Assembly: GCA_023666265.1 (NCBI GenBank)
Contig: JAMPCH010000002.1
Span: forward strand, 35,105-99,104
Direction of reading: 5' to 3'
From: Roseburia sp.
GTDB taxonomy: Bacteria; Bacillota; Clostridia; Oscillospirales; Ruminococcaceae
DNA: 64,000 nt
In this document: in pieces, positions 56,035-64,000 of the stretch
Layout: every line of letters begins with the position of its first letter
How positions within the stretch are numbered: position 1 is the first letter of the stretch
Made by a program: the position numbers and the translations under genes
The notes under the pieces: generated by a model
Database searches by the model: none
Told to the model about the DNA's origin: nothing
The model's input: only the letters and a program-made list of their open reading frames with translations

Positions 56035-58710
56035 TTACGCGCTGATCTCCCTCGCCTGTTCGCCGAGTACCCTTTTGACCGTCTGTTCGAGGATCGCCAT
56101 ATCCAGCGGCTTGGCGACGTGGGCGTTCATACCCGCGTCGATCGCGTCGCGGACGTCCTCGGCGAAGGCGTTCGCCGTCATCGCGATGATCGGGATCGTT
56201 TTTGCGTAGGGGTGCTTGAGCTCCCGGATCGCCCGCGTCGCGTCGTAGCCGTTCATCACGGGCATCTGTACGTCCATTAAGATCATTCGGTACTGCCCGG
56301 GCGCGGAGCGCTCAAATTCCTCGACGGCGAGCTTCCCGTTCTCGCGGATCTCACAGGTCGCGCCCACCATCTCGAGAAGCTCGCTTAAGATCTCGGCGTT
56401 GATCTCGTTGTCCTCGGCGACGAGGATATTCATACCGTTTAAGACGCTCTCCTCGTCGTCCGCGCTCTCGCCGCCCTCGTTTTTACCGTTGTAATTCATC
56501 GCCATCTCGACCTTTTTACGGAAGGCGGTGAGGAAAAACGGCTTCGTGAGGAAGGCGTCGACCTCGGTCACCGTCTCGCTCTCCTCGAGCTCGAGCTGGT
56601 CATAAGCGGTCAAGATGACGATCATGATCGGGGTCGTCAGCTCACGGCGGATACGGCGGGCAGTCTGAGCCCCGTCCATATCCGGCATCTGCCAGTCGAG
56701 GATGACCACGTCATAGGGCGCGTTATCGCGCTCGGACTTTTTAAGCATATCGAGCGCCGCCCGCCCGCTCGGGGCATAATCGACCTCGACGCCGGTCTCC
56801 TCCATCGACATCTGGATATTCCGATAGACGACCTCCTCGTCGTCGACCGCCAAGATCCGCGCGATCCCGCGATCGCGCCAAAAGCCCCGGTCGATCTCCC
56901 GATCGCTGATCGGTAGGCTCAGCTCGATGGTGAATTTTGAGCCTTTACCCTTTTCGCTCTCGACGCTGATCGTCCCGCCCATAAGGTCGATGAGGTTCTT
57001 GGTGATCGCCATACCGAGACCCGTCCCCTGGATCTTATTCGTGACGCTATCCTCCTCGCGGGTAAACGCGTGGAAGATCGTTTTTTGATATTCGGGGGTC
57101 ATCCCATAGCCGTTATCCTCGACGATAAAGCGAAAATCGGCGAGCTGTCTTTTTGTTTGGGGAAGCTCGCGGATCGTCAGCGTTATGCGCCCGCCGTCGG
57201 GGGTATATTTCACCGCGTTGGAGAGAAGGTTTAAAAGGATCTGATTTAAGCGGAGCTTATCCATCGTGACGTTCTCGTGGCGAACCTCCTCGCTAATCAC
57301 CTCAAAGGTATGTCCCTTCGCCTTCATCTGAGGGCGAATGATCCCGTCGATCCCGTCGATGAGGTCGACGATGTTCTCGTCCGAGACGTTGAGCGTCGTT
57401 TTCCCCGCCTCGATCTTACTGATGTCGAGGACGTCGTTGATCAGACCGAGGAGGTGTTGACCCGAGGAGGTGATCTTACGGGTATATTCGCGTACCTTCT
57501 CGGGCTTCTCCGCCTCGCGCATGAGGAGCGCGGAGAAGCCGATGATCGCGTTCATCGGCGTCCGTATATCGTGGCTCATATTCGATAAAAACGTACTCTT
57601 GGCGCGGTTCGCCTCCTCCGCGATCCTAAACGCCTGCTCCGCCGACTCCTTCGCGTTCGCGAGAAGCCCGTTAGACTCCTCGAGCCGCGCGTTGAGCTCC
57701 TCCTGTCGTCTAAGGTTCTCCTGCTCCTTTTTGAGCATGGTCTCGTTACTCCGCTGGCGTGTCACGGCGACGGCGGATACCGCGATCAATAAAAGGAGGA
57801 TCAGCGCCAAGAGGAGGAGGGTACGGATAATGGTATTGACCATATCGACCGTCCCCGAGGCGACGTATTGAGAGGGGATCAAAAACAGTAGGAGCGTATC
57901 ATACTCCGCGAGCGACGCCACACAGTAGCAGTATTCCTCACCCTCGCTGATAAAGCTCGAGCTGATCGTATCCGTCTCGGCGAGCGCGCTCTTGATGTCG
58001 GTATATTTTTGACCCTCCATCTCCTCGAGTACCTTAATGACGTTATACGAGTGAATAGTCTTTTCCCCCTCGACGTCGTCGTACATACGCGTCCCGTTGC
58101 TTTTTAAGATATAGGTCTCGTTACGGTTGTCATAAGCGCCGCTGTCATAATATTCCGAGAGGACGCTTACGTCCTTTAAGAGGATTAGGTGAGTAAAGCT
58201 CGCCTCGTCGTTTTGGGCGTCGATCGGGCGGTCGAGCTTTTGGACGAACGTCCAAAAGCTACCGTCATAGATCGGGCTGTCGGCGATGAAGGTATAGCGG
58301 CTGTCGCCGCCCGAGATCGCGTCGAGCTCCGACCATACGCCGTGCGCCCCCCTCGCGTCGTAACAATTCCCCCGGCTGTCGAGGAGCATGAGCATAGAGC
58401 TGAAGCGATCCGTCGCTAAGAGCCGCTCGATCTCGGCGATCCTGACCGACGCGTCCTCGACCGAGGCGATCTCGCGGCGGTCGAGGTCGTTGACGGCGGC
58501 GGTGATGTAATTCCAGTGGGTATCGAGCGCGTTGCCGAGATTTGCCCTTACCTGTGACGTGAGCTCCTTGAGCTGTGTGGTCCGCTCCTCAAAGATCCGG
58601 GAATCGAGATAATTTTTAAAAAAGATCCCGCCCGACAAAAAGCTTAAAAGTAAGCAGACGATCAAGACCGTCGGGAGAATAAGGGGTCTTAATTTATTTT
58701 TCGCTTTCAT
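56035..58710 (-). CDS. Hybrid sensor histidine kinase with two receiver domains
   Basis: 891 residues. Membrane helix about 10-32, extracytoplasmic sensor region about 33-285 (CACHE-like), second helix about 290-312, coiled coil, HisKA with His380 (NMSHDIRTPMNAII), HATPase (about 430-600: NAVKYTPDGG, DNGYGMTPE, GTGLGMAI), receiver 1 (Asp672 in ILDWQMPDMDG) and receiver 2 (Asp813 in LMDVQMPVMNG). No output domain is attached, so phosphate probably passes to another protein. Last gene after two solute-binding proteins, which are the likely signal-presenting partners. Confidence 0.93.
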   Translation of the reverse strand: MKAKNKLRPLILPTVLIVCLLLSFLSGGIFFKNYLDSRIFEERTTQLKELTSQVRANLGNALDTHWNYITAAVNDLDRREIASVEDASVRIAEIERLLATDRFSSMLMLLDSRGNCYDARGAHGVWSELDAISGGDSRYTFIADSPIYDGSFWTFVQKLDRPIDAQNDEASFTHLILLKDVSVLSEYYDSGAYDNRNETYILKSNGTRMYDDVEGEKTIHSYNVIKVLEEMEGQKYTDIKSALAETDTISSSFISEGEEYCYCVASLAEYDTLLLFLIPSQYVASGTVDMVNTIIRTLLLLALILLLLIAVSAVAVTRQRSNETMLKKEQENLRRQEELNARLEESNGLLANAKESAEQAFRIAEEANRAKSTFLSNMSHDIRTPMNAIIGFSALLMREAEKPEKVREYTRKITSSGQHLLGLINDVLDISKIEAGKTTLNVSDENIVDLIDGIDGIIRPQMKAKGHTFEVISEEVRHENVTMDKLRLNQILLNLLSNAVKYTPDGGRITLTIRELPQTKRQLADFRFIVEDNGYGMTPEYQKTIFHAFTREEDSVTNKIQGTGLGMAITKNLIDLMGGTISVESEKGKGSKFTIELSLPISDREIDRGFWRDRGIARILAVDDEEVVYRNIQMSMEETGVEVDYAPSGRAALDMLKKSERDNAPYDVVILDWQMPDMDGAQTARRIRRELTTPIMIVILTAYDQLELEESETVTEVDAFLTKPFFLTAFRKKVEMAMNYNGKNEGGESADDEESVLNGMNILVAEDNEINAEILSELLEMVGATCEIRENGKLAVEEFERSAPGQYRMILMDVQMPVMNGYDATRAIRELKHPYAKTIPIIAMTANAFAEDVRDAIDAGMNAHVAKPLDMAILEQTVKRVLGEQAREISA

Positions 58711-58740
58711 ATGATTTTCCGTTTTCGCCTCCGACCGTCT

Positions 58741-60570
58741 TTAACCGTTAAGCGTGATATAATCCGTCGGCTCGGCGAGCTGTTTCCCCGAGGCGAGGCG
58801 GCTCGCGACGATCTCTTTATAGTCCCGCCCCGTGTCAGCGTAATCCGTTACGCCCGCCGCCGCGAGCGCGTCGCCGAGCATAAGCGTAAAATTACCGATC
58901 ACCGTAACGGTATAGACCCGATCGGGGTCGAGCGCTCCCCCGTCCGAGGTGATCTCGACCGGCTCATAGCCGTCCCCGTTTTTGGCGACTATCGTTTTAA
59001 AGCCGCTCGTGACGTAAAGCGTCGATTCGTTTACGACCGAGCCGCGCCTTCCCTTAACGGATAAAACATAGCTTATATATCTTTTTACTTGATCGCCCGT
59101 CATCCGACAGGTCAGGGTGGATACCCCCTCGCCCATCGTTAAAAAGCCGAGCTCGTCCGCGCTGTAATCGCCCGAGGCGATATTCCCCGCGACATAGGCG
59201 GCGGGCGCGATCAAAAGCTCCGTCCCCGTCTCCTCGCGGACGGTATTCATGACCGCCGACGCCGCCTCGCTCCCGCCTTTTTTTTGGAAGGCGTACAAGT
59301 ACTCACGCTCGATATGCGCGGCGGGCGGGGGCATCTCCTCCTCGGTCTCGATCGCCGCGTTAAACGCGTCAAAGGCGGCTCGCGCGTCGGGGTATTCCCC
59401 GCCGATCATCCCCCCGACGACCGCCCGCGAGACCGAGAACATATCCGCCGAAGCGAGGCGGATATAGAGCCGATTATCGTCGGCGTAAGCCCTTACGCCC
59501 TCGAGCGACGGCGAGAGGTCGATCTGAGCGTCGCTGTAAGAGACCATATTCTGGCTCGCGGCGATCTTACGAAGTCCTTCGCCGCTTAACATCGTCTCCA
59601 TGATCTCGAGAATGAGCTTTTTTCGCGCGAGATCCTCCTCGGCGGACTTGGCGGCGGCGACCTGAAAGGCGGGATAGGTCAGATAGCGGTTATCGCCCTC
59701 CGTCTCGCCGAAAAAGGGGAGCATGACCATTTCCGCGCCCTCGGAGCGACAGCGCTCAAGCTCGTCGCCCGTCCCGCGCATCATGGCAAACTCGCCGCTC
59801 GAGAAGGCGGCGAAGACCTCGTCCTGAGAATACGCGAGATCCGATGTCGAGATCCCCGCGCGGTCGATAAACTCCGCCATACGCTCGAATACGGGAAGCC
59901 ATACCTCCCCGTCGAGCGCACTCGTCTGACCCGATTCATACCGCTGTCGCCATTCGCGCCCCTCTTGGGAAGAGAGCGCCGAGGCGGATAACCCTTGCAG
60001 CATCTCCATACAGGTATAATCGGCGGAGAAGTTTGAGCCGAAGGGTCGTATCCCCTTTTCGCGAAGGAGATCGCACGCCGTGATAAATCCCTCATAATCC
60101 TCGGGGATCGGTACGCCGTTCTCCTCAAAGAGCGTTTTGTTGAGAATGATACTGTCTACCTCGGCGCAGGTCGGAAGCCAGTTGATCGTCCCGTCCCGAT
60201 AGGTATAGCTCCTGAGATAAGAGGGGTGAAAGGTACTCGCGAGCTCGCTGTCGCTCAGGTCGATGAGAGAATCCTTCCAGTCCGCCACGTCGCGGAGCGA
60301 AAAGCGCCGAAGCGTCAGAATATCGGGCAGGTCGCCATGCTCCAGCTTAAATCGATAAAAATCGGCGGAATTGGTCGCGACGTAAAACGTAAAGTCAACG
60401 TCGGGGAAGCGCTCGCACAAAAATTGACCGTACTGCTCCGTGAGCTGATCGCTCCAAAGAGCGATCGTGACCTCCTGTCTCGTCTCCTCGACCGCGTGAC
60501 AGCCCGACAGCGACCCGAGCGCCGCCGCCGTCATCGCCGCCGCTAAGCCGAGACTAATGATTTTTTTCAT
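58741..60570 (-). CDS. Solute-binding lipoprotein with 5'-nucleotidase-C-like tail (second paralogue)
   Basis: 609 residues. Lipobox LSGC (Cys 24). Residues about 35-420 follow the family 1 extracellular sugar-binding fold (EVTIALWSDQLTEQYGQF, WLPTCAEVDSIILNKTLFEENG). Residues about 430-609 resemble the C-terminal domain of 5'-nucleotidases (TGTELLIAPAAYVAGNIASG, MTGDQVKRYISYVL, DPDRVYTVTVIGNF) without the catalytic metal domain. No permease or ATPase genes accompany it. Probably a sensory binding protein for the downstream kinase. Confidence 0.8.
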   Translation of the reverse strand: MKKIISLGLAAAMTAAALGSLSGCHAVEETRQEVTIALWSDQLTEQYGQFLCERFPDVDFTFYVATNSADFYRFKLEHGDLPDILTLRRFSLRDVADWKDSLIDLSDSELASTFHPSYLRSYTYRDGTINWLPTCAEVDSIILNKTLFEENGVPIPEDYEGFITACDLLREKGIRPFGSNFSADYTCMEMLQGLSASALSSQEGREWRQRYESGQTSALDGEVWLPVFERMAEFIDRAGISTSDLAYSQDEVFAAFSSGEFAMMRGTGDELERCRSEGAEMVMLPFFGETEGDNRYLTYPAFQVAAAKSAEEDLARKKLILEIMETMLSGEGLRKIAASQNMVSYSDAQIDLSPSLEGVRAYADDNRLYIRLASADMFSVSRAVVGGMIGGEYPDARAAFDAFNAAIETEEEMPPPAAHIEREYLYAFQKKGGSEAASAVMNTVREETGTELLIAPAAYVAGNIASGDYSADELGFLTMGEGVSTLTCRMTGDQVKRYISYVLSVKGRRGSVVNESTLYVTSGFKTIVAKNGDGYEPVEITSDGGALDPDRVYTVTVIGNFTLMLGDALAAAGVTDYADTGRDYKEIVASRLASGKQLAEPTDYITLNG

Positions 60571-60591
60571 CGGTGATCCCTCCCCGATCGA

Positions 60592-62385
60592 TCATTCCCA
60601 CGGGTTTCCGTCCGGGGAGACCGTCCCTTGATCCGTGAGCCAATTCCTTACGATTTCTTTAAGAGAGCCGACCTCGTTGACCGCGCCGTAGGTCGTTTTT
60701 ACCTCCTCGGTATAGCCGTTGTTTACGAAGGCGACCTTGTAGGTCGTCCCGTCCTCGAGCTCTGTGCCGCCCTTTGTCTCAAGGACATAGGGTAGGTTAT
60801 CACCGTCCTCGAACCGATCAAAGCCCGCGTTCGCGACCGCCTTCGCCTCGGCGCCCGTCATCGTCATGACGGTATATTCGCCGTCTCCGCCGGGGACGAT
60901 ACTATAAGCGGTCTCCGCGTTTACTCCGCCCGCATAAAGCCTTCCCGTAACGCCCGCTCTCAGCTTTTTCCCGTCTCGATAATCCGTCCCATAGGCGACG
61001 ATCGCCGCGTCCGCGTCGACCGCCGAGCCGAGCGCGCGCGCCACGAGCCGCGCCGTTTCCTCCAACGTAAAGTCCGCCGTACTTTCACAGAAGTACATCG
61101 ACTCCCGACTTTTGAGATAAGTACTCTGAAGCTCGTCCATATGCGCGAGACCCTTTTCGCCGTCCATATCGTTTTCGCCTCTGAACCATTCCTTAAAGCC
61201 CTGACCCACGTCGGAGAGGATATTTTCCCAGCCCGCGTATGTCATCCGAAAAGCCCGCCCATCGCGCATCGCCTGTTGAGCGTCGTAGATGATGGAATCC
61301 TCGGGAAGGTCGGTCGAGGTGAGAACGTCCATGACACAGGGCTTATCGTCGCCGATAAAAGCCCTCTGACCCGCGTCCGAGAACATCAGCGACAACACCC
61401 TCACAGCCTTTTCCAGCTTTTCCTCGTTCCCCGGCTCGGCGAGCTTTTTACTGATCCCTATATAGCTCGTGGGGCTGTACATATAGATATTCTTACTCCC
61501 GTCCTCGCCGATATAGGGCATCATACCCCACTCGTCGCCGTTCTCCATCGGGCTGTCCAAAAGGGCGCTCATTGTAAAGAAAACGGCTTTACGCTCCGAC
61601 ATATAGTCGACCATGATCGCTGAGTTGGACAGGTCGTTGGGTACTGTTTGAAACATCCCTATATCAATATATTTCTTAGTATACTCTATGGTTTTTTTCC
61701 AGTTATCGTTATCCTTCGCCGTCGCGTCCCCCGAGAGAAAGTCGCGCTCCCACGCCATACCCTCCGGCGTGGTGAGCCAGTCGGTCTTGGCGAGGTTAAA
61801 TACCGCCGCGAAGCTCGCGCCCGTCAGCTGTGTCCCGAGTATCCCGGGCATATATCCCGCCTCCTCGATCTCGCCGCAAAGCTCCTCGAGCTCGTCGAAA
61901 TTCGTGGGGACCTCCCAGCCGTTCTCCTCCATGAGGGTCTTATTATAGAGTATCCCGTACATACCGTTATTGACGGGGAGCATATAGATCCCGCCGTCTA
62001 TGGACATCTGGTCGAGGATCGACGTGGAGATGTCCCCCATAAAGTCATAGCTCGACAGGTCTATGAGCCGCTCCTTGGCGAGATCCTTATCCAACAGCTG
62101 AGAGGTGCTGAAAAGATCCGTGATGTCGTCCGCCCGCATCTGCGCCCAGCTATAGCCCAGATAATTCGAGCCGTCATAACCCACATACTCGATCTCGATA
62201 TCGGGATAGGTCTCGCCGAGGAGCGCCCAAAAATCGTCATAACCGCCCCAAGTGACCCAAGAGAGAGCGCCGCTCTCCGCGCTGTGATCCGCCTCGGCGG
62301 GGGTCTCCTCCGCGTTACATCCCGTTAAGAGAAGGGACGCGCCGAGCGCGACCGCCGACAGGCGTTCCCTAAATTTTTTACGCAT
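60592..62385 (-). CDS. Solute-binding lipoprotein with 5'-nucleotidase-C-like tail (first paralogue)
   Basis: 597 residues; lipobox LLLTGC (Cys about 23). Sugar-binding fold (SWVTWGGYDDFWALLGETYP, MYGILYNKTLMEENGWEVPTNFDEL) to about residue 425, then a tail like that of the next gene (ALGSAVDADAAIVAYGTDYRDG, MTGAEAKAVANAGF, LEDGTTYKVAFVNN). ATG at 62385 has AAAGGAG 7 nt upstream and gives a proper signal peptide; a longer frame adds an AT-rich extension in the leader. First gene of the operon, preceded by a possible attenuator. Confidence 0.82.
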   Translation of the reverse strand: MRKKFRERLSAVALGASLLLTGCNAEETPAEADHSAESGALSWVTWGGYDDFWALLGETYPDIEIEYVGYDGSNYLGYSWAQMRADDITDLFSTSQLLDKDLAKERLIDLSSYDFMGDISTSILDQMSIDGGIYMLPVNNGMYGILYNKTLMEENGWEVPTNFDELEELCGEIEEAGYMPGILGTQLTGASFAAVFNLAKTDWLTTPEGMAWERDFLSGDATAKDNDNWKKTIEYTKKYIDIGMFQTVPNDLSNSAIMVDYMSERKAVFFTMSALLDSPMENGDEWGMMPYIGEDGSKNIYMYSPTSYIGISKKLAEPGNEEKLEKAVRVLSLMFSDAGQRAFIGDDKPCVMDVLTSTDLPEDSIIYDAQQAMRDGRAFRMTYAGWENILSDVGQGFKEWFRGENDMDGEKGLAHMDELQSTYLKSRESMYFCESTADFTLEETARLVARALGSAVDADAAIVAYGTDYRDGKKLRAGVTGRLYAGGVNAETAYSIVPGGDGEYTVMTMTGAEAKAVANAGFDRFEDGDNLPYVLETKGGTELEDGTTYKVAFVNNGYTEEVKTTYGAVNEVGSLKEIVRNWLTDQGTVSPDGNPWE

Positions 62386-62421
62386 AAAATTGCTCCTTTC
62401 TGTCTTATTTATTTTTACGTA

Positions 62422-62471
62422 CAAAAAAATCCAAGCTCCCGGGTCGGCTTCTCAGACCGGGGAGCTTGGAG
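62422..62471 (-). terminator. Terminator-like hairpin in the leader of the SBP operon
   Basis: Minus strand CCAAGCTCCC / GGGAGCTTGG stem with inner CGGTC/GACC pairing, followed by ATTTTTTT. It lies between the promoter (62608-62636) and the first gene, so it would act as an attenuator. Confidence 0.7.
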
Positions 62472-62601
62472 CTCGTCCTCCTCGGGGCGCGTCGCTCCGC
62501 GAGGATAAGTTCGTATAAAATTATGCCTTGACTCCGATGATCCGTTCGCCCGTGGATTTTCCCGCGTTTTTAGCGCTTTGCGCCTTTATAACCGCGATTT
62601 C
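62472..62601 (-). promoter_or_regulatory. Leader RNA upstream of the attenuator
   Basis: About 130 nt from the expected start near 62601. Hairpins seen include CGCGAAATCGCG at the 5' end, GCGCAAAGCGC and TCCTCG/CGAGGA. The segment just before the terminator (GAGGAGGACGAGCTCC) could compete with the terminator stem. No known riboswitch recognised. Confidence 0.4.
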
Positions 62602-62607
62602 GCGTAT

Positions 62608-62636
62608 ATTATAGCACACTTTTTTGTAAAATTCAA
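62608..62636 (-). promoter_or_regulatory. Promoter of the SBP-histidine kinase operon
   Basis: Minus strand TTGAAT (62631-62636), 17-bp spacer, TATAAT (62608-62613). Confidence 0.8.
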
Positions 62637-62644
62637 GATTTTTT

Positions 62645-62735
62645 TAAAAATTTTTTGGGAAGGATCAAAAGCGGGGGGATAGCGAGGATACGCGGGGCGC
62701 GATCTATCCGTCAAAAGGCGCTCGGCGAGCCTTAG
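62645..62735. repeat. Diverged half copy of the dispersed repeat
   Basis: AATTTTTTGGGAAGGATCAA with GC-rich DNA following; the right end is not clearly preserved. Confidence 0.35.
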
Positions 62736-62740
62736 AGCGG

Positions 62741-63859
62741 TCATTTCAGCCGCATCGCCGCCGCCTCGAACCTCCCGTAGAGCTTTAACAGTACCGCCAA
62801 AAGCTTATCCGCGAGCTTATGGACGAGCGGCTGTAAGAGCTTATTATAGAGGATCGCGAGGAGGAGGGAGGCTATGAACATCAGTACCGCGTAAAGCAGA
62901 ACCCAAACAAGTAAGTGATCATAGGTGAAGTGGGCATAGATATAATCATAGTAGATCGGTCTAATATGCTCCCGAAAAAGATGATTCCCATGAATAATAT
63001 AGATCAGTAAGCTTAACGACGAAAAAGCGTTGATCGTTTTATTTTGAAGCGATGAGATCCGGAATAAATTGAATGCCGCAAAGACCATGATCAGAAACAA
63101 CGGATTTATAAACGTATTCAAATGCCCTTCCTTATTGTGAAAGAACGCGATCCGGCGTCCCAAAAGATTTATCAGTAGCACGAGCCCGATCCAGCCGATA
63201 AAACCCGCCGCGAATAACAGTCGGTTCGCTTTTTTGGACGAAAAAAGATCAATCATATACTTTTTACAATACGCGACGATAAAATAGACCCCCACGAAAC
63301 CGATCAGACTGTTACTGAAAAACGTCAGCTTTATAAAGCTTATCACAAAATAAAGAACAAAGAAAACGATACTATACGCGAAATGGGTCTTACGGTCGAT
63401 CCGATCGATCAGAAGGTTTAATAGCGGGTGGATCGCGTATAAAAGCAGGTAGCAGGTAATATACCAATGCACGCCCAAGGTAGTCGGAAAGAGCGATCGA
63501 ATAATATCCGAGGCGGTCAGCGCACCTCCTCCGATCGCGTAACAGATCAGCCAAACAGCGGATACGGTAAATGTGTCGGCGACAAAACGCGCGATCTTAT
63601 TGAAATTCACCTTTTTACTGTCCGCCAAGAACCACGCGGACGGGATCAAAAACATTAAATTCCCGATCTGTCCCATTTGCCGAAAAAAGATCAGGCATAA
63701 TCGTTGTAAGTCGTATGTCGATTCGGGAAGTCCCTCATAACCGACCGAGGCGTTTCCGAAGCTTTGCGCCGCGTGGCTCAAAACGATCATCAGGATCGCG
63801 ATCACCTTCATCAGCTCGATCCCCGATTGCCGCTCGGTCTTGACTTGTACGTTTGACAT
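62741..63859 (-). CDS. Acyltransferase 3 family membrane protein (OafA-like)
   Basis: 372 residues with about ten membrane helices. The N-terminal GIELMKVIAILMIVLSHAAQ carries the conserved His after helix 1, typical of enzymes that O-acetylate cell-surface sugars or peptidoglycan-linked glycans; later helices include GVHWYITCYLLLYAIHPLLN. ATG at 63859 with GGAAAGGAAA upstream is preferred over a longer frame that starts in hairpin DNA. Acceptor unknown. Promoter 63887-63915. Confidence 0.85.
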   Translation of the reverse strand: MSNVQVKTERQSGIELMKVIAILMIVLSHAAQSFGNASVGYEGLPESTYDLQRLCLIFFRQMGQIGNLMFLIPSAWFLADSKKVNFNKIARFVADTFTVSAVWLICYAIGGGALTASDIIRSLFPTTLGVHWYITCYLLLYAIHPLLNLLIDRIDRKTHFAYSIVFFVLYFVISFIKLTFFSNSLIGFVGVYFIVAYCKKYMIDLFSSKKANRLLFAAGFIGWIGLVLLINLLGRRIAFFHNKEGHLNTFINPLFLIMVFAAFNLFRISSLQNKTINAFSSLSLLIYIIHGNHLFREHIRPIYYDYIYAHFTYDHLLVWVLLYAVLMFIASLLLAILYNKLLQPLVHKLADKLLAVLLKLYGRFEAAAMRLK

Positions 63860-63886
63860 TATTTTATTTCCTTTCCGAATCGTCTT

Positions 63887-63915
63887 ATAATATATGAGTT
63901 GGAGCAAAGCTCCAA
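63887..63915 (-). promoter_or_regulatory. Promoter of the acyltransferase gene
   Basis: Minus strand TTGGAG (63910-63915), 17-bp spacer, TATTAT (63887-63892). A GTTGGAGC/GCTCCAAC hairpin overlaps the -35 box, and a GGCGGCGC-type hairpin lies upstream (63918-63940). Confidence 0.6.
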
Positions 63916-64000
63916 CAAGGCGGCGCAAGCCGCCGCGCCGCGCCAAGCGGCGATCATATATTTCAAGGTTCGCTCAGCCGTCCGAATCTTTGATTCGGCT

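Overview
The window looks like chromosomal DNA from a gut-associated Bacillota (Clostridia) bacterium. Evidence: strong AAAGGAGG-type ribosome binding sites, TTGACA-17-TATAAT promoters, a miaB-ylbF-mutS cluster, the paired glgC/glgD genes typical of Firmicutes, an NfnAB transhydrogenase, a sortase-type surface protein, a YtrA-type GntR/ABC module and a bile salt hydrolase. Core genes are rich in G/C-ending codons. A few inserted stretches (about 26.0-28.0 kb and 54.9-55.8 kb) are clearly richer in A+T. No rRNA, tRNA or CRISPR array was seen.

Layout. 0-8 kb holds housekeeping genes: mutS (cut by the left edge), a YlbF-family protein, miaB, pnp, rpsO, corA and an RNA methyltransferase. 8-19 kb holds a MITE-like palindrome, a class A penicillin-binding protein, a secreted protein gene broken by an in-frame TAG, an XRE regulator, a bile salt hydrolase and the glgB-glgC-glgD glycogen operon. 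GlgB carries a histone-H1-like tail. 19-26 kb holds a TM1266-like regulator with an NMT1/SsuA-type ABC transporter behind a structured leader, then a GntR/ABC export module with two operators. 26-28 kb is an IS3-type remnant and an AT-rich kinase-like gene. 28-34.5 kb is a surface-protein operon facing a LytTR two-component system, with tandem 20-bp repeats between them. 35-46 kb holds a ligase-ACP-acyltransferase fusion, a nucleotidase, NfnAB, an SDR enzyme, dtd, rpmB, gpsA and glgA. 46.5-48.6 kb has small membrane and unknown genes, two short promoter-terminator units (one antisense to a possible toxin peptide) and a JAMM-like protein with a small partner.

The most notable locus is 48.65-50.87 kb. 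It contains a type IV pilin gene, a 43-residue mini-pilin ORF, a segment of about 340 bp bounded by two perfect 26-bp inverted repeats and carrying a strong promoter, and a complete tyrosine recombinase whose stop codon lies inside one repeat. This is the architecture of a phase-variable invertible promoter. As written, the promoter points away from the pilins, so they are probably off.

50.9-64 kb holds a polar amino-acid ABC transporter operon with an extra lipoprotein, a PhzF-family enzyme behind a folded leader, two immunity-like small genes, two solute-binding proteins with nucleotidase-like tails upstream of a hybrid histidine kinase, and a membrane acyltransferase. A short palindromic repeat with TTTTGGGGAAGG-like ends recurs between genes across the window (about 14 full or half copies), including inside the invertible segment.
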